Source: Kitasatospora sp. MAA19
Lineage (GTDB): Bacteria; Actinomycetota; Actinomycetes; Streptomycetales; Streptomycetaceae
DNA length: 64,000 nucleotides
Reading direction: 5' to 3'
Assembly (NCBI RefSeq): GCF_029894125.1
Contig: NZ_JARXYZ010000033.1
Coordinates: 1-64,000, forward strand
In this document: piece by piece, positions 51,596 through 62,755 of the stretch
Numbering within the stretch: position 1 is the first letter of the stretch
Layout of the letters: each line of letters opens with the position of its first letter
Position numbers and translations under genes: made by a program
The notes under the pieces: model-generated
The model's input: the letters and a program-made list of their open reading frames with translations, nothing else
Database searches by the model: none
What the model was told of the DNA's origin: nothing

Positions 51596-52354
51596 TCAGG
51601 ACTCCGGGCGCAGCATGGGCGGGTTGAGGGCGCTCGCGCCGCCCGCGGTGAACAGCTGGGCCGGACGGCCGCCCTGACGGGTCGTCGTGCCGCCGGAGGG
51701 CAGCAGGAAGCCCGGGGTCCCGGTGACCTTGCGGTGGAAGTTCCGCGGGTCCAGGACCACGCCCCAGACCGCTTCGTAGACCCGGCGCAGCTCGCCGACG
51801 GTGAACTCGGTCGGGCAGAAGGCGGTGGCGAGGGAGGAGTACTCGATCTTGGAGCGGGCGCGTTCCACGCCGTCGGCGAGGATCAGCCCGTGGTCGAAGG
51901 CGAGCGGGACGCCGTCGACCGGGCTCTGGCCGAGCAGTTCGCCGACCGGGGCCCAGCGGGCGCTGCTGGCGTCGCCGCCGGCCCGGGGGGTCGGCAGGTC
52001 GGGCGCGAGGACCAGGTAGGCGACGCTGACCACCCGCATCCGGGGGTCGCGCTGCGGGTGGCCGTAGGTGGCGAGCTGCTCCAGGTGGGCGCCGGCCGCG
52101 CCGGGGCCGACCGCCTCGTGGCCCGGGGCGGAGTGAGCGCGCAGGCCGGTCTCCTCGGCCAGCTCCCGGGAGGCGGCCTCGGCCAGGCCCTCGTCCGGGC
52201 GGACGAAGCCGCCGGGCAGTGCCCAGTACCCCTGGAAGGGCGGCTCGCCGCGTCTGACCAGCAGGGCGCAGAGCGCGTGGTCGCGCACCGTCAGCACCAC
52301 CAGGTCAACCGTGACAGCGAACGGGGGGAAGGCCGACGGATCGTAGCGCGACAT
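51596..52354 (-). CDS. NrtR-like Nudix-domain transcriptional regulator / Nudix hydrolase
   Basis: The 252-residue protein has an N-terminal Nudix domain (about 10-145) with a complete Nudix box, GGFVRPDEGLAEAASRELAEE plus TGL (G-x5-E-x7-REL-x-EE-x-G), and a C-terminal winged helix (about 160-225; FTVGELRRVYEAVWGVVLDPRNFHRKV). This layout is that of NrtR-type regulators, which bind ADP-ribose or related nucleotides and control NAD or sugar genes. Because the box is intact, it might also hydrolyse. The ATG at 52354 is preferred: a TATGAT -10 sits seven bases upstream, pointing to leaderless start at this codon. The ATG at 52366 falls inside that promoter. Confidence 0.88.
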   Translation of the reverse strand: MSRYDPSAFPPFAVTVDLVVLTVRDHALCALLVRRGEPPFQGYWALPGGFVRPDEGLAEAASRELAEETGLRAHSAPGHEAVGPGAAGAHLEQLATYGHPQRDPRMRVVSVAYLVLAPDLPTPRAGGDASSARWAPVGELLGQSPVDGVPLAFDHGLILADGVERARSKIEYSSLATAFCPTEFTVGELRRVYEAVWGVVLDPRNFHRKVTGTPGFLLPSGGTTTRQGGRPAQLFTAGGASALNPPMLRPES

Positions 52355-52361
52355 GGCGACG

Positions 52362-52391
52362 ATCATAGTCGTCTCTCTGACGATAAGCACA
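52362..52391 (-). promoter_or_regulatory. Leaderless promoter with operator for the Nudix regulator
   Basis: Minus-strand TATGAT (52362-52367) is the -10. Between it and the -35 position lies the inverted repeat TCGTC-TCTCT-GACGA (52369-52383). A repressor bound there would block its own promoter, so autoregulation by the Nudix regulator is likely. Confidence 0.5.
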
Positions 52392-52457
52392 GGCCACGGA
52401 CAGGCTTCGCCCGGGCCGCCCGGCCGTCGCCGGAGGCGGACGGGCCGGGCGGGAGCG

Positions 52458-54590
52458 TCAGCGGGCGACCAGTTGCAGCGCCGCGGAGGCCTCCTCGACC
52501 ATCGCCACTCCGATCCGGCTCACCCGGACCGAGAAGGGCTCTCCGGCCACCCGCAGGCCGGTCAGCTCCAGCTCGCCGAGCGGGGCGGTGCTGGCCGGGC
52601 GGACCAGGACCCGGCCGCCCGGGACGTCGGGGCGAACCCCGGCGAGTGCGAACACCGCGTGCGCGGCGCCGGCCGCCGAAACGGCCGCCGGGCGGCAGGC
52701 GGCCGGGTGCGGCACCGGCGGGCAGCCGGGGGTGCGCTGCTCCCCCGCGTACATCTCGGGCAGCCGCCCCTCGTAGTGGGCGGCCGCTGCGAGCAGACCC
52801 TCCAACAGGGTGCCGGCCTCGTTCTCGTGGCCGGTCTCGGCCAGTCCGGCGATCGCCAGCGCGGTCTCGTGGACCCGCACCGCCCCGCCCCGGTGGCCCA
52901 GCGGGTTGAAGCGGGGGGACTTGGCGCTGAGCGTGCGCAGGCCCCAGCCGCTGTCCAGATCCGGCGCGACCAGGCGCTGGGCGAGTAGCCGGGTCTGTTC
53001 CCGGTCCAGCAGGCTCTCGTGCCGGCCGCCGTCGGCGGCGAGCCCGGTGTCGAGCAGGTGCACCAGGGAGGAGGCGACGGCCGGCAGCGGCTGACCGCCC
53101 GGGGCCAGCCCGGCGGCGGGGCGGCCGCCGGAGAGGTCGTCGATCCAGAACCGCTCGCGGAAGCGCCCGCGCAGGTCGGCGGCCCAGCCGCGCCACTGCT
53201 CGGCGCCGGGGCGGCCGAAGGCCTCCAGCAGTTCGGCGCCGTGCAGGGCGGCGCGGTGGGCCTGCGCCTGGACCTCGGCGCGGGCGGCCACCGGGTGGGC
53301 GGCTCGGTCCTCCGCCGGACGGCTGAGGTCGGTCACGAAGCCGTCGACCAGGCCCTCGCGGAGGGCGGCCAGGGCCCGCTCGGCAGCCGGGAGCAGGTCG
53401 GCGGTCTCCGCCCGGGGCAGGCCCCAGCGCCAGGCCTCGGCCAGCACCGTGACGAAGAGCAGGGTGGCCTCGGTGGCGGTGCAGGTGGGCGGCAGCTCGG
53501 GGCCACCGTGCCGCAGGGCCCCGGGCAGCAGGCCCTCGGTGCGCCCCGGGACGGGGGTGAGCTGCTGACGGCGGGCCAGCGCCCGGAGGGTGCCGGCGGC
53601 GAGCCGGGTGCCGAGCGGCAGGGTCAGCCGGGCGGCCCAGAGCGCGTCGGCCGGGGCCAGGCCGAAGCGCCAGGGCGCGCCGGAGGCCGGGTAGAGGTCG
53701 GTCGGGCGGTCCGGGTCGGCGAACAGGAGCGTGCCGAGGGCGTCCAGGGAACGGGTGACCAGCAGGGCGGCCCGGGCGTCGTCGCTGCGGACCTCCGGTT
53801 CGGCCCAGGGCAGCGGTACGCCGGTGCCGCGCCCGCCGGGTGGGCGCGGGCCGGAGGCGGTGCTCTCCAGTTCGGCGCGCAGTTCGACCGACCAGCGGGC
53901 GCCGGGTTGGACCTCCAGGTCCCAGCGGAGCACCCCGGCGCCGGCCAGCACGGCGTGCGGGGAGGGCTTGGCGCTGACCACGGCGCTGTGCGCCGGGCCG
54001 GCCCAGCGCAGCCCGGCGGACTGCACCTGGCCGGGCAGGTCGGGCGGGCGGTGCCCGGCAGCGATCTCGGCGACCGGGCCGAGATCGGTGCCAAGGGCGA
54101 TCTCCATCGGGAGGCGGGCGGGCCGGCTGCCGGTGTTGCGCACGGTGACGGTCTCCATGCCGTCCGCGTGCCGCAGCCGCTCGACGGTGAGCGCCGGGTC
54201 CGGATCGAGGTCGCCGGGGAGCCGGACGGCGCCGAGGAACCGGGCCTGGGCGGTGCTGGTCAGGGTGCCCTGGAGCGGCAGCGGCTCCATGCCGCCCAGG
54301 CGCAGCTCCATCCGGGCGAGCACCCGGACGCCGTTGCGGTAGAAGCCGTGCAGGCCGTGGCCGCGCAGCTGTCCGTCCGGTCCGGAGGCGGCCATCGCGG
54401 GGGCGTTGACGCAGAGCACCGCGTGGTGGACGGCGGGGGGCTGCGGCCGTGGCGGGGCCGCGAGCCGGCTCGGGCCGGCGGGTGCCCCCGCCGGTCCGCC
54501 CGCCTGGACCTGGTCGGGACGGCCGACCGGTCTCGGCGCGCCGACCACGCTCTCGGCCGGCATGGCCTGTGGTGGCCTCGTGGCGGTCAC
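52458..54590 (-). CDS. Glycogen debranching N-terminal domain family protein
   Basis: The 710-residue protein has a Pro/Ala-rich N-terminus (1-45), a GDE_N_bis domain (about 50-240; HGFYRNGVRVLARMELRLGG), and a C-terminal (alpha/alpha)6 barrel of the amylo-1,6-glucosidase type (about 280-640; GLRTLSAKSPRFNPLGHRGGAVRVHETALAIAGLA, AGEQRTPGCPPVPHPAACRPAA). In active relatives the motif around FGRDSL supplies a catalytic acid; here the equivalent is GLAPADALWAARL, so activity may be altered. Substrate is presumably glycogen or a related oligosaccharide. The GTG at 54590 has GGAGGAGAG upstream. The Nudix regulator lies downstream on the same strand and might regulate sugar metabolism with it. Confidence 0.83.
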   Translation of the reverse strand: MTATRPPQAMPAESVVGAPRPVGRPDQVQAGGPAGAPAGPSRLAAPPRPQPPAVHHAVLCVNAPAMAASGPDGQLRGHGLHGFYRNGVRVLARMELRLGGMEPLPLQGTLTSTAQARFLGAVRLPGDLDPDPALTVERLRHADGMETVTVRNTGSRPARLPMEIALGTDLGPVAEIAAGHRPPDLPGQVQSAGLRWAGPAHSAVVSAKPSPHAVLAGAGVLRWDLEVQPGARWSVELRAELESTASGPRPPGGRGTGVPLPWAEPEVRSDDARAALLVTRSLDALGTLLFADPDRPTDLYPASGAPWRFGLAPADALWAARLTLPLGTRLAAGTLRALARRQQLTPVPGRTEGLLPGALRHGGPELPPTCTATEATLLFVTVLAEAWRWGLPRAETADLLPAAERALAALREGLVDGFVTDLSRPAEDRAAHPVAARAEVQAQAHRAALHGAELLEAFGRPGAEQWRGWAADLRGRFRERFWIDDLSGGRPAAGLAPGGQPLPAVASSLVHLLDTGLAADGGRHESLLDREQTRLLAQRLVAPDLDSGWGLRTLSAKSPRFNPLGHRGGAVRVHETALAIAGLAETGHENEAGTLLEGLLAAAAHYEGRLPEMYAGEQRTPGCPPVPHPAACRPAAVSAAGAAHAVFALAGVRPDVPGGRVLVRPASTAPLGELELTGLRVAGEPFSVRVSRIGVAMVEEASAALQLVAR

Positions 54591-55363
54591 CGGACTCTCC
54601 TCCCCTCGGCGGTCCGGTGGCCGGTCAGGCCGGTGGGCCGCGAGCACGCTCGATCGCGTGCTGATGGTGCCGGGCCGGCGGGGTGTCCCGTCGGCGGGTG
54701 TGCCGTGTCTGGCCGTACCCGGTGCCGGGCCGTGCCATGCGGTGCGCGGTACCGGGCCGGTACCGGCGCGCCGCGCGCCTTCGCGTCGGGCCTGCCGCGG
54801 TGCCCGGTACATCGCCAGGTCCGGTGCGCCGGCCTGCCGGTGACGCCCGGCCCGTGGCCCGCGCCCGCCGGACCGTCCGAGCCCGTGGTGGCGGCCGGCC
54901 CGGTGGTGCGGGCGACGGCCGCCCGCTCCGGCACCGTGACGCCGTGGCCGCCCCGCTCGGCGGGCGGCCGACCGGAACCGGGCTGCCGGACGGCCGTCGG
55001 CCGGGTGCAGGGCCCCCGGGGTGAACGCCGCGCACCACCTCCAGGTCACGCCCGACGCCGGGTACGGTCCGTCGCACCCGGCGGGCCGGGCGGTCGTGCC
55101 GCAGCCCTCGGGCCGTCACAGTCGGGCCGTCACCAGGGCGGCGTCGCAGGCTCGCCGCCGGGCGGCGGCCGCTGCGCCCCAGGTCCGGGGCCTGCCGCGA
55201 GGACCACCCCGACCCGCCCCCGCATGCCTGATCGAGTGGACGGTGGCCGTCGAACCGGCGCCCGACCGCGGCCAGGATACGGTGCGGGGGTCGCGGCGCC
55301 CGCACCCGGTGACCCCGTGAGCCGCGACGTGACCGCTGTGACCAGCAGAGACCGAGGAGTTGC
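54591..55363. other. Long GC-rich intergenic region, no supported gene
   Basis: This 773-bp gap between divergent genes is dominated by low-complexity GC sequence. Open frames cross it in several phases, which is expected in such composition, but none has a ribosome-binding site, consistent codon bias or recognisable domain. A near-palindrome of two GGTACCGG elements occurs at about 54747-54766. Both flanking promoters must lie here. Confidence 0.5.
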
Positions 55364-56677
55364 ATGTCCACCGTCAGCCGGCTGCCCGGGATTGTCACGA
55401 CCGACCACGTCTTCCGACTCCCCCTCGACCACGCCACCCCGCAGGGCGAGCGGATCGAGGTGTACGCCCGGGAGGTGGTGGCCGCCGGCCGCGAGCAGGC
55501 CGACCTGCCGTGGCTGCTCTTCCTCCAGGGCGGGCCCGGCGGCAAGGCCGCCCGCCCGCTCGGCCGGGACGCCTGGCTGGAACGCGCCCTCGACGACTAC
55601 CGGGTGCTCCTGCTCGACCAGCGCGGCACCGGCCGGTCCACGCCCGCGACCCGGCAGACTCTCGCCCGGCGCGGCGGCGCCCAGGAACAGGCCGACTACC
55701 TGGCGCACTTCCGCGCGGACTCGATCGTGCGGGACGCCGAGCTGATCCGCCACCAGCTGCTCGGCGCGGACCGGCGCTGGAGCGTGCTCGGCCAGAGCTT
55801 CGGCGGCTTCTGCATCCTCACCTACCTCTCCATCGCTCCCGAGGGCCTGACCGAGGCCTTCGTCACCGGCGGCCTGGCCGGCCTCGGCAGTTCGGCGGAC
55901 GACGTCTACCGCGCCGCCTACCCGCGGGTCGCCCGCAAGAACGAGGACCACTACGCCAGGTTCCCGCAGGACGTCGAGGCGGTACGACGGATCGCCGCGC
56001 ACCTCGCCGCCACCCCCGCCACCCTGCCCGACGGCGGGCTGCTGACCGTCGAGGCGTTCCAGGCCCTCGGGCTGATGCTCGGCGGCGGCAGCGGCTCCGG
56101 CACCCTGCACTACCTGCTGGAGGAGGCCTGGGTGGACGGCGCGGCCGGCCCCGAGCTGTCCGACACCTTCCTGGCCGGTGTCCAGGCCAGGCTCTCCTTC
56201 GCGGAGGGCCCGCTGTACGCCGTGCTGCACGAGTCGATCTACGGCCAGCGCTCGGTGGACCAGGGCGGCACCGCCTGGTCGGCCGAGCGGGTCCGCAAGG
56301 AGTTCCCGCAGTTCGACGCCCGGGCCGCGCTGGACTCCGACTCGCCGGTGCTGTTCACCGGGGAGATGATCTACCCCTGGATGTTCGACACCGACCCGGC
56401 GCTGCGCCCGCTGAAGGAGACCGCGGACCTGCTGGCCGCCCGCACCGACTGGCCGGACCTGTACGACCCGGCGCGGCTGGCGGCCAACACGGTGCCCGTC
56501 GTGGCGGCGGTCTACCACGACGACATGTACGTGGAGACCGCCGATTCGCTGGAGACCGCCCGCGCGGTGCGCGGCGTGCGGACCTGGATCACCAACGAGT
56601 GGGAGCACGACGGCCTGCGGGCGAGCGGCGGCACGGTGCTCGACCGCCTGATCAAGATGGCGCACGGCGAGGCGTAG
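55364..56677 (+). CDS. Alpha/beta-fold hydrolase, proline iminopeptidase-like (S33)
   Basis: The 437-residue protein opens MSTVSRLPGIVTTDHVFRLPLDH and has the oxyanion-hole region LFLQGGPGGKAARP, LLLDQRGTGRST, and the nucleophile elbow VLGQSFGGFC with the serine at about residue 146. The cap domain is helical (about 175-330), and the C-terminal histidine is probably in NEWEHDGLRASGG. This matches the S33 family that removes N-terminal proline or acts on related amides. No secretion signal is present, so a cytosolic peptidase is likely. A GAGGAG ribosome-binding site precedes the ATG. Confidence 0.9.
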   Translation: MSTVSRLPGIVTTDHVFRLPLDHATPQGERIEVYAREVVAAGREQADLPWLLFLQGGPGGKAARPLGRDAWLERALDDYRVLLLDQRGTGRSTPATRQTLARRGGAQEQADYLAHFRADSIVRDAELIRHQLLGADRRWSVLGQSFGGFCILTYLSIAPEGLTEAFVTGGLAGLGSSADDVYRAAYPRVARKNEDHYARFPQDVEAVRRIAAHLAATPATLPDGGLLTVEAFQALGLMLGGGSGSGTLHYLLEEAWVDGAAGPELSDTFLAGVQARLSFAEGPLYAVLHESIYGQRSVDQGGTAWSAERVRKEFPQFDARAALDSDSPVLFTGEMIYPWMFDTDPALRPLKETADLLAARTDWPDLYDPARLAANTVPVVAAVYHDDMYVETADSLETARAVRGVRTWITNEWEHDGLRASGGTVLDRLIKMAHGEA

Positions 56678-56738
56678 CGGAGCCCGGCCGGGCACGGCGG
56701 CGAGGCTCCGGACCGCCCTCGACGGGCGCCCCGCGAGG

Positions 56739-58247
56739 TCAGCGCGCATGGCGGGCTCCCCTCGCCGCCCGACGGACGCCCCGGCAGCGGTGCCGCCCGG
56801 CGGCCGACGGTGCGGCGGCCGACCGGCACGCCGCCGCCCGACCGAGCCGCAGTCCGCGGGCCGACCGCTCCCGGGACGCCGGAACCCACCCGGGCGCCGG
56901 CAGCAAGGCTACCGGCCCCGGATCGCCCGGCCCCGGCGCCGCTTCGGCGGGGCCGACAGGACCGACGGGGCCGCGCTCGGCCGCTGCGGCCTGTGCGGCC
57001 TTCGAGGCCTTCGAGGCCTTCCGGCGGCGCCGCGCGGCCCCCGCCGGGCCGGGCCGCCCACCGTGGCCGCCCGGGCCGCCGCCCGGGCCCGCGGCGGGCG
57101 CCGGCCCCGGTGCGTCGGTCCGCGCCGGTACGGGCCCGTCCTCCTCGCGCCTCCGCCGCTGCGCCTCGACCGCCGCGAGCAGCGCGTCGGGCGCCATGCC
57201 GTCGTTCAACGACTCGTACAGCAGCTCGGCCAGCAGATAGGACGGGTCGAGCCGGAGGACGTGGCCGAGCACGACGCGGGCCGTCGCCGTGTCCCCCGCC
57301 ACCCAGGAGGCCCAGGCCAGCAGGGTGAGCGGGGCCACCGCGCAGCCCTCGTAGGGCGGCACGGCGCGCCGGGCGAGGAAGCGCCAGAGCCGTTCGGCGG
57401 GCGCGAGCTCGGCGGGCCGGGTGTACTCGACACCGCGATCCCGGGTGTGGCGGTCCCGCAGGGCGACCAGCACCCGGGCCGCCCGATCGTCGTCCAGCTC
57501 CCGGGCTCCGGCCGCGAACTCGGCGAAGGCCTGGTCGAGCAGTTCGGCGCCCCGCTCCCGGGCGACGGCGGCGGACCCGGCGCGCTCAGCGGCCTCGGCC
57601 GCCTCGGCCCGGGCGAGCGCCGCACGCTGGGCGTCCGCCCCCGGCGGGCCGATCGGGGCCAGCCCGCCGATGATCGCCTTCCGGCTGCCGCGCGGCGCGA
57701 GGCCCGCGAAGGCCGCGGCGGCCGCCGCCGGGCCCGGGCCGGGGGCCCGGCGGATCGGGTTGCCCGCCGGATCGCAGCACCCGGCACGGCGGCAGAGGAA
57801 GGACCACCAGCGGCCGTCCGAGACGCAGAGCGACTCCTTGACGGCCACCCCCCTGCGCCCGAAGGCCGCCCGGAGGTCGTCCGCGAGCGGCCGCAGGCCG
57901 TCCACCACCGGAGGGGCGTGCGCCGTGGTCGGATCCTGGCAGAGGTAGAGGAGCACCTGGACCGGCCGCTCGCCGTGCCGCTCGGAGAGGGCGACCAGCA
58001 GGGCGGCCGTCTCGTCCGCCGCGGCCGGCCACTGCGCGGGCGACTCCGGGACGTCCGCCCGGATCACTCCGCCCTGGTGCAGGTCGGGCCCCTGGAGGCC
58101 GACCGCGACGATGCTGTCGTCGGGGTAGAACCCCAGGAGGTAGGGCAGCAGCTCGGCCATGTCGGCCGGACCGCGCATGGTGACCGGCCGGTGACCGGAG
58201 GCCGGGCCGAGGGACAGGATGACGTGTTCGTTGTTCATGGCGTTCAT
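56739..58247 (-). CDS. DUF4192 domain-containing protein
   Basis: The 502-residue protein contains the DUF4192 pattern PVTMRGPADMAELLPYLLGFYPDDSIVAVGLQGP followed by a central helical part with EYTRPAELAPAERLWRFLARRAVPPYEGCAVAPLTLLAWASW, both conserved in actinobacterial members; function unknown. After about residue 380 it becomes Gly/Pro/Ala/Arg-rich low-complexity sequence, with a short lysine repeat (KASKASKAAQ). This tail is not expected to fold and may differ in length between strains. ATG codons at 58247 and 58238 are both plausible starts. It is convergent with the hydrolase and divergent from the RecQ gene. Confidence 0.85.
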   Translation of the reverse strand: MNAMNNEHVILSLGPASGHRPVTMRGPADMAELLPYLLGFYPDDSIVAVGLQGPDLHQGGVIRADVPESPAQWPAAADETAALLVALSERHGERPVQVLLYLCQDPTTAHAPPVVDGLRPLADDLRAAFGRRGVAVKESLCVSDGRWWSFLCRRAGCCDPAGNPIRRAPGPGPAAAAAAFAGLAPRGSRKAIIGGLAPIGPPGADAQRAALARAEAAEAAERAGSAAVARERGAELLDQAFAEFAAGARELDDDRAARVLVALRDRHTRDRGVEYTRPAELAPAERLWRFLARRAVPPYEGCAVAPLTLLAWASWVAGDTATARVVLGHVLRLDPSYLLAELLYESLNDGMAPDALLAAVEAQRRRREEDGPVPARTDAPGPAPAAGPGGGPGGHGGRPGPAGAARRRRKASKASKAAQAAAAERGPVGPVGPAEAAPGPGDPGPVALLPAPGWVPASRERSARGLRLGRAAACRSAAAPSAAGRHRCRGVRRAARGARHAR

Positions 58248-58466
58248 GACCGGAAGCGTGGCTCAATCCGAAAGCCGTGCCAGATTTTTCTCTTTTCCTG
58301 TGGATAACCCCGGCCTCGTTTTCCGCCTCACTCATTCGGAGCACGCCGCGCCCACTCCTCCGAGTGAAAGTTGACGGCCGTTCAGCGGAAGAACGGATGA
58401 AATACATCCGGTCTCTACCTCTCCCGCAGCCCCGGCATTCGCCCCTTGTCGGCGGCTCGGGGTTAC

Positions 58467-60671
<2,205 letters not shown>

Positions 60672-61030
60672 GCGGGCGGCCGTCGACCGCCGCCCCGACA
60701 CTCACTCGAATGGCCTAACGAAGGGAGAAGACGGCCCCACCGCGAACTCGCGGGACACCCGACCGGGGAAAGGAGTGGTCACCGTGCCGATGACGGTTCA
60801 CCAAAGCCTGCACGCGGCCTGGATCAAGGTCCGAGGCCGCCCGAGCGCCGCTCGGAGAGCGGTGGAACATATCCGTCGAAACATGGGCCCTCGGGTGGCG
60901 TTCATCATTTCATCGTTGCCGCTCCACCCCCTATGCCACGAGAATTGGCGCGTACCCGAAACCCTGTCCGCTGGACCCGGCCTTCGGCGTACCCGCGTAC
61001 CCGCGTGCCCGTGGGTCAGGAAGGAGGATC
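60672..61030. other. Intergenic region between recQ and a hypothetical gene
   Basis: These 359 bp contain a possible start (GTG at 60784, AAAGGAG upstream), but its frame continues across the following real gene in another phase, so it is not called. An AT-rich patch near 60865-60930 may hold the downstream promoter. Confidence 0.4.
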
Positions 61031-61729
61031 GTGATCAACGGTATCGGCCGAGGTCAGCATCCCCTCGCCCGGAGTTCGGCGCCCAGACGGCTGCTGGACC
61101 TGGAGACCTGGACCGCCTCGGGGATCCCGTTGCTGCGCGACCCGCGCGAGTTCGTCCTGGAACTGCACCAGCGCCACCTGCCCCAGCCGGGCACGGTCGT
61201 GGTCGCCGTCCTCGACGCGCTGCACCACCTGGCCGCCTCGGCCTCGTTCACGCCCTGGCCACACGACACCGACGGCTGGCACCACCGCAACGCCCTGCTC
61301 ACGCACCTGCGCCAGATCACCCCGCACGACCTGCGGCTGGCCCGACCGACCCGAACGGCCGTGCTGCTGCGCTGCCGCGAGGGCGCACCCGGCTGGACGG
61401 AACAGGACGGCGCCTGGATGTGGGCGCTGCGGGACGCGGCCGGCCTGCACGGGCTGCGCTGCGGCTCCTACATCGGACTCACCCCGGCGGGCTGGCAGCT
61501 CCTCGGGGACGGCCGGAGCGGACGCAACCCGCACGCGGGGTCGTGGGCGGACGGGCCGGTGCACACCGTGACGGAACTGCCGCCGCGCTCGGCGCTGGAC
61601 GCCTCGCGCGGCCAGCGTGCCCGGCACCAGGCAGCCGAGCGGGCCCAGCACTCCCGCCCGCCCGAACACCCGTGCCCCCCGACGCGGGTCGCTGCTGTCC
61701 AGCCGGCCCGGCGCACCGGCACCCGCTGA
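61031..61729 (+). CDS. Hypothetical protein (232 aa)
   Basis: The GTG at 61031 follows a strong AGGAGG (61022-61027). The protein is soluble, with a folded-looking segment (about 20-155: LLDLETWTASGIPLLRDPREFVLELHQRHLPQPGTVVVAVLDAL and GWHHRNALLTHLRQITPHDL) and a basic, disordered tail. No family is recognised and there are no metal motifs or membrane segments. Histidines and aromatic residues are frequent in the central part. Similar proteins appear limited to streptomycetes in my memory. It ends before a 36-bp palindrome that separates it from a convergent gene. Confidence 0.7.
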   Translation: MINGIGRGQHPLARSSAPRRLLDLETWTASGIPLLRDPREFVLELHQRHLPQPGTVVVAVLDALHHLAASASFTPWPHDTDGWHHRNALLTHLRQITPHDLRLARPTRTAVLLRCREGAPGWTEQDGAWMWALRDAAGLHGLRCGSYIGLTPAGWQLLGDGRSGRNPHAGSWADGPVHTVTELPPRSALDASRGQRARHQAAERAQHSRPPEHPCPPTRVAAVQPARRTGTR

Positions 61730-61909
61730 CCCCGACGACACCGGGCACACGGCACAGGCACAGACACAGGCACAGGCCCCAGGCACCCGCGTACGAGCCG
61801 ACGCCACGACCGAAGCCGGGGTCACGGCCCGACCGACCCCGCGCACCGCTGCCCCCACGACCCGCGTCCCGGGAGCCGAAAGCCCTCGCCGTCACCGGGG
61901 TACGACCGA

Positions 61910-61945
61910 CCCCGGGCCCGGCGCCGTACGGCGCCGGGCCCGGGG
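61910..61945. terminator. Perfect 36-nt palindrome terminator
   Basis: Positions 61910-61925 and 61930-61945 are perfectly complementary around a GTAC centre, between convergent hypothetical genes. The interval 61747-61780 holds a short run of GGCACA-like hexamers. Confidence 0.82.
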
Positions 61946-61992
61946 TGGCTCAGCCGTGGTCAGGCGCCGGCCGGCCGCCCGGCCGGGCGCGG

Positions 61993-62655
61993 TTACGCCC
62001 GACCGGGTGTGAGCCGGGCCGGCGGCAGCTGGGCCGGGTCGCCGCAGACCACGAGCAGCGCGGTCGCGTGGCCGAGCGCCTTGGTGTGGGCCTCGGCGGC
62101 CCGGGCGGCCGGCCCGCCGTTGAGCACCAGGACGACCACCTCTCGGTGCACCGGCCGGGTCAGCGCGACGTCCGCGTAGAACACGTCCCCGCCCTCGGCG
62201 AGTTGCGCCCAGTAGCGCTCCTCGCCGAAGGAGAGCTCGTGCTGCTGCCAGGGGTGGGCCTCACCGACCGTCAGCACCAGGATGTCGCCCGGGTTGCGGC
62301 CGGCGTCGAGCAGCCGGTCGACCAGGTCGTCGGCGCGCTCCAGCGCCTGCGCAGCGGGGACGGCGACGCGCTGGGTCTCGACCTGCGATGCGGCGGCGGC
62401 CGGACGGCGCGGCGCCGGTCCGGGCCTGGGGATCTGCCGCGGCGGACCGGGACGGTCGGCGCGCGGGGGTGCCGGACGCGGAGGTGCCGGGCGGGGGCCG
62501 GGCACCGGAGCGGCGGCGACGGTGGTGGGTACGGTGGAAGTCGCGCCGCTGCTGGCAGGCGCGCGGAGGGCTTGTGCGTCCGACTCGCGGGGGAAGGGAA
62601 CGCCGGGGCCCGGGAGGCTCTCGTGAATCTCCGACTCCTCGGGGAAGACAGGCAT
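61993..62655 (-). CDS. Hypothetical protein with Pro-rich N-terminus (220 aa)
   Basis: The predicted 220-residue protein starts MPVFPEESEIHESLPG, passes through a proline/arginine/alanine-rich disordered segment (about 40-100), and ends in a compact domain (about 110-210) with ALERADDLVDRLLDAGRNPGDILVLTVGEAHPWQQHELSFGEERYWAQLA and VVVLVLNGG. No function is recognised. The C-terminal domain has alternating hydrophobic strands suggesting an alpha/beta fold. It precedes no close same-strand partner except RNase HII, which ends 100 bp upstream of its start; they may be co-transcribed. The frame upstream of 62655 is not coding-like. Confidence 0.68.
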   Translation of the reverse strand: MPVFPEESEIHESLPGPGVPFPRESDAQALRAPASSGATSTVPTTVAAAPVPGPRPAPPRPAPPRADRPGPPRQIPRPGPAPRRPAAAASQVETQRVAVPAAQALERADDLVDRLLDAGRNPGDILVLTVGEAHPWQQHELSFGEERYWAQLAEGGDVFYADVALTRPVHREVVVLVLNGGPAARAAEAHTKALGHATALLVVCGDPAQLPPARLTPGRA

Positions 62656-62755
62656 ACCCGGATATCTATCAAATGCCGGTCGAACGCGCACGGGCGCCCC
62701 ACCCCTTGGGCACCGGACACCCACCTCCCCCACCCAGGCAATTCCAGACGGACCG

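Noticed and set aside
52458..55049. 863-codon frame extending the debranching-type gene upstream
   Set aside because: The extra N-terminal residues are low-complexity; GTG at 54590 with a strong ribosome-binding site begins the conserved part.
54591..55363. Several long overlapping frames on both strands in the 773-bp gap
   Set aside because: Expected in very GC-rich DNA; none has a coding-like codon pattern or domain.
61747..61780. Run of GGCACA-like hexamers as a possible CRISPR or regulatory array
   Set aside because: Units are only 6 bp without spacers; simple-sequence repeat in an intergenic region.
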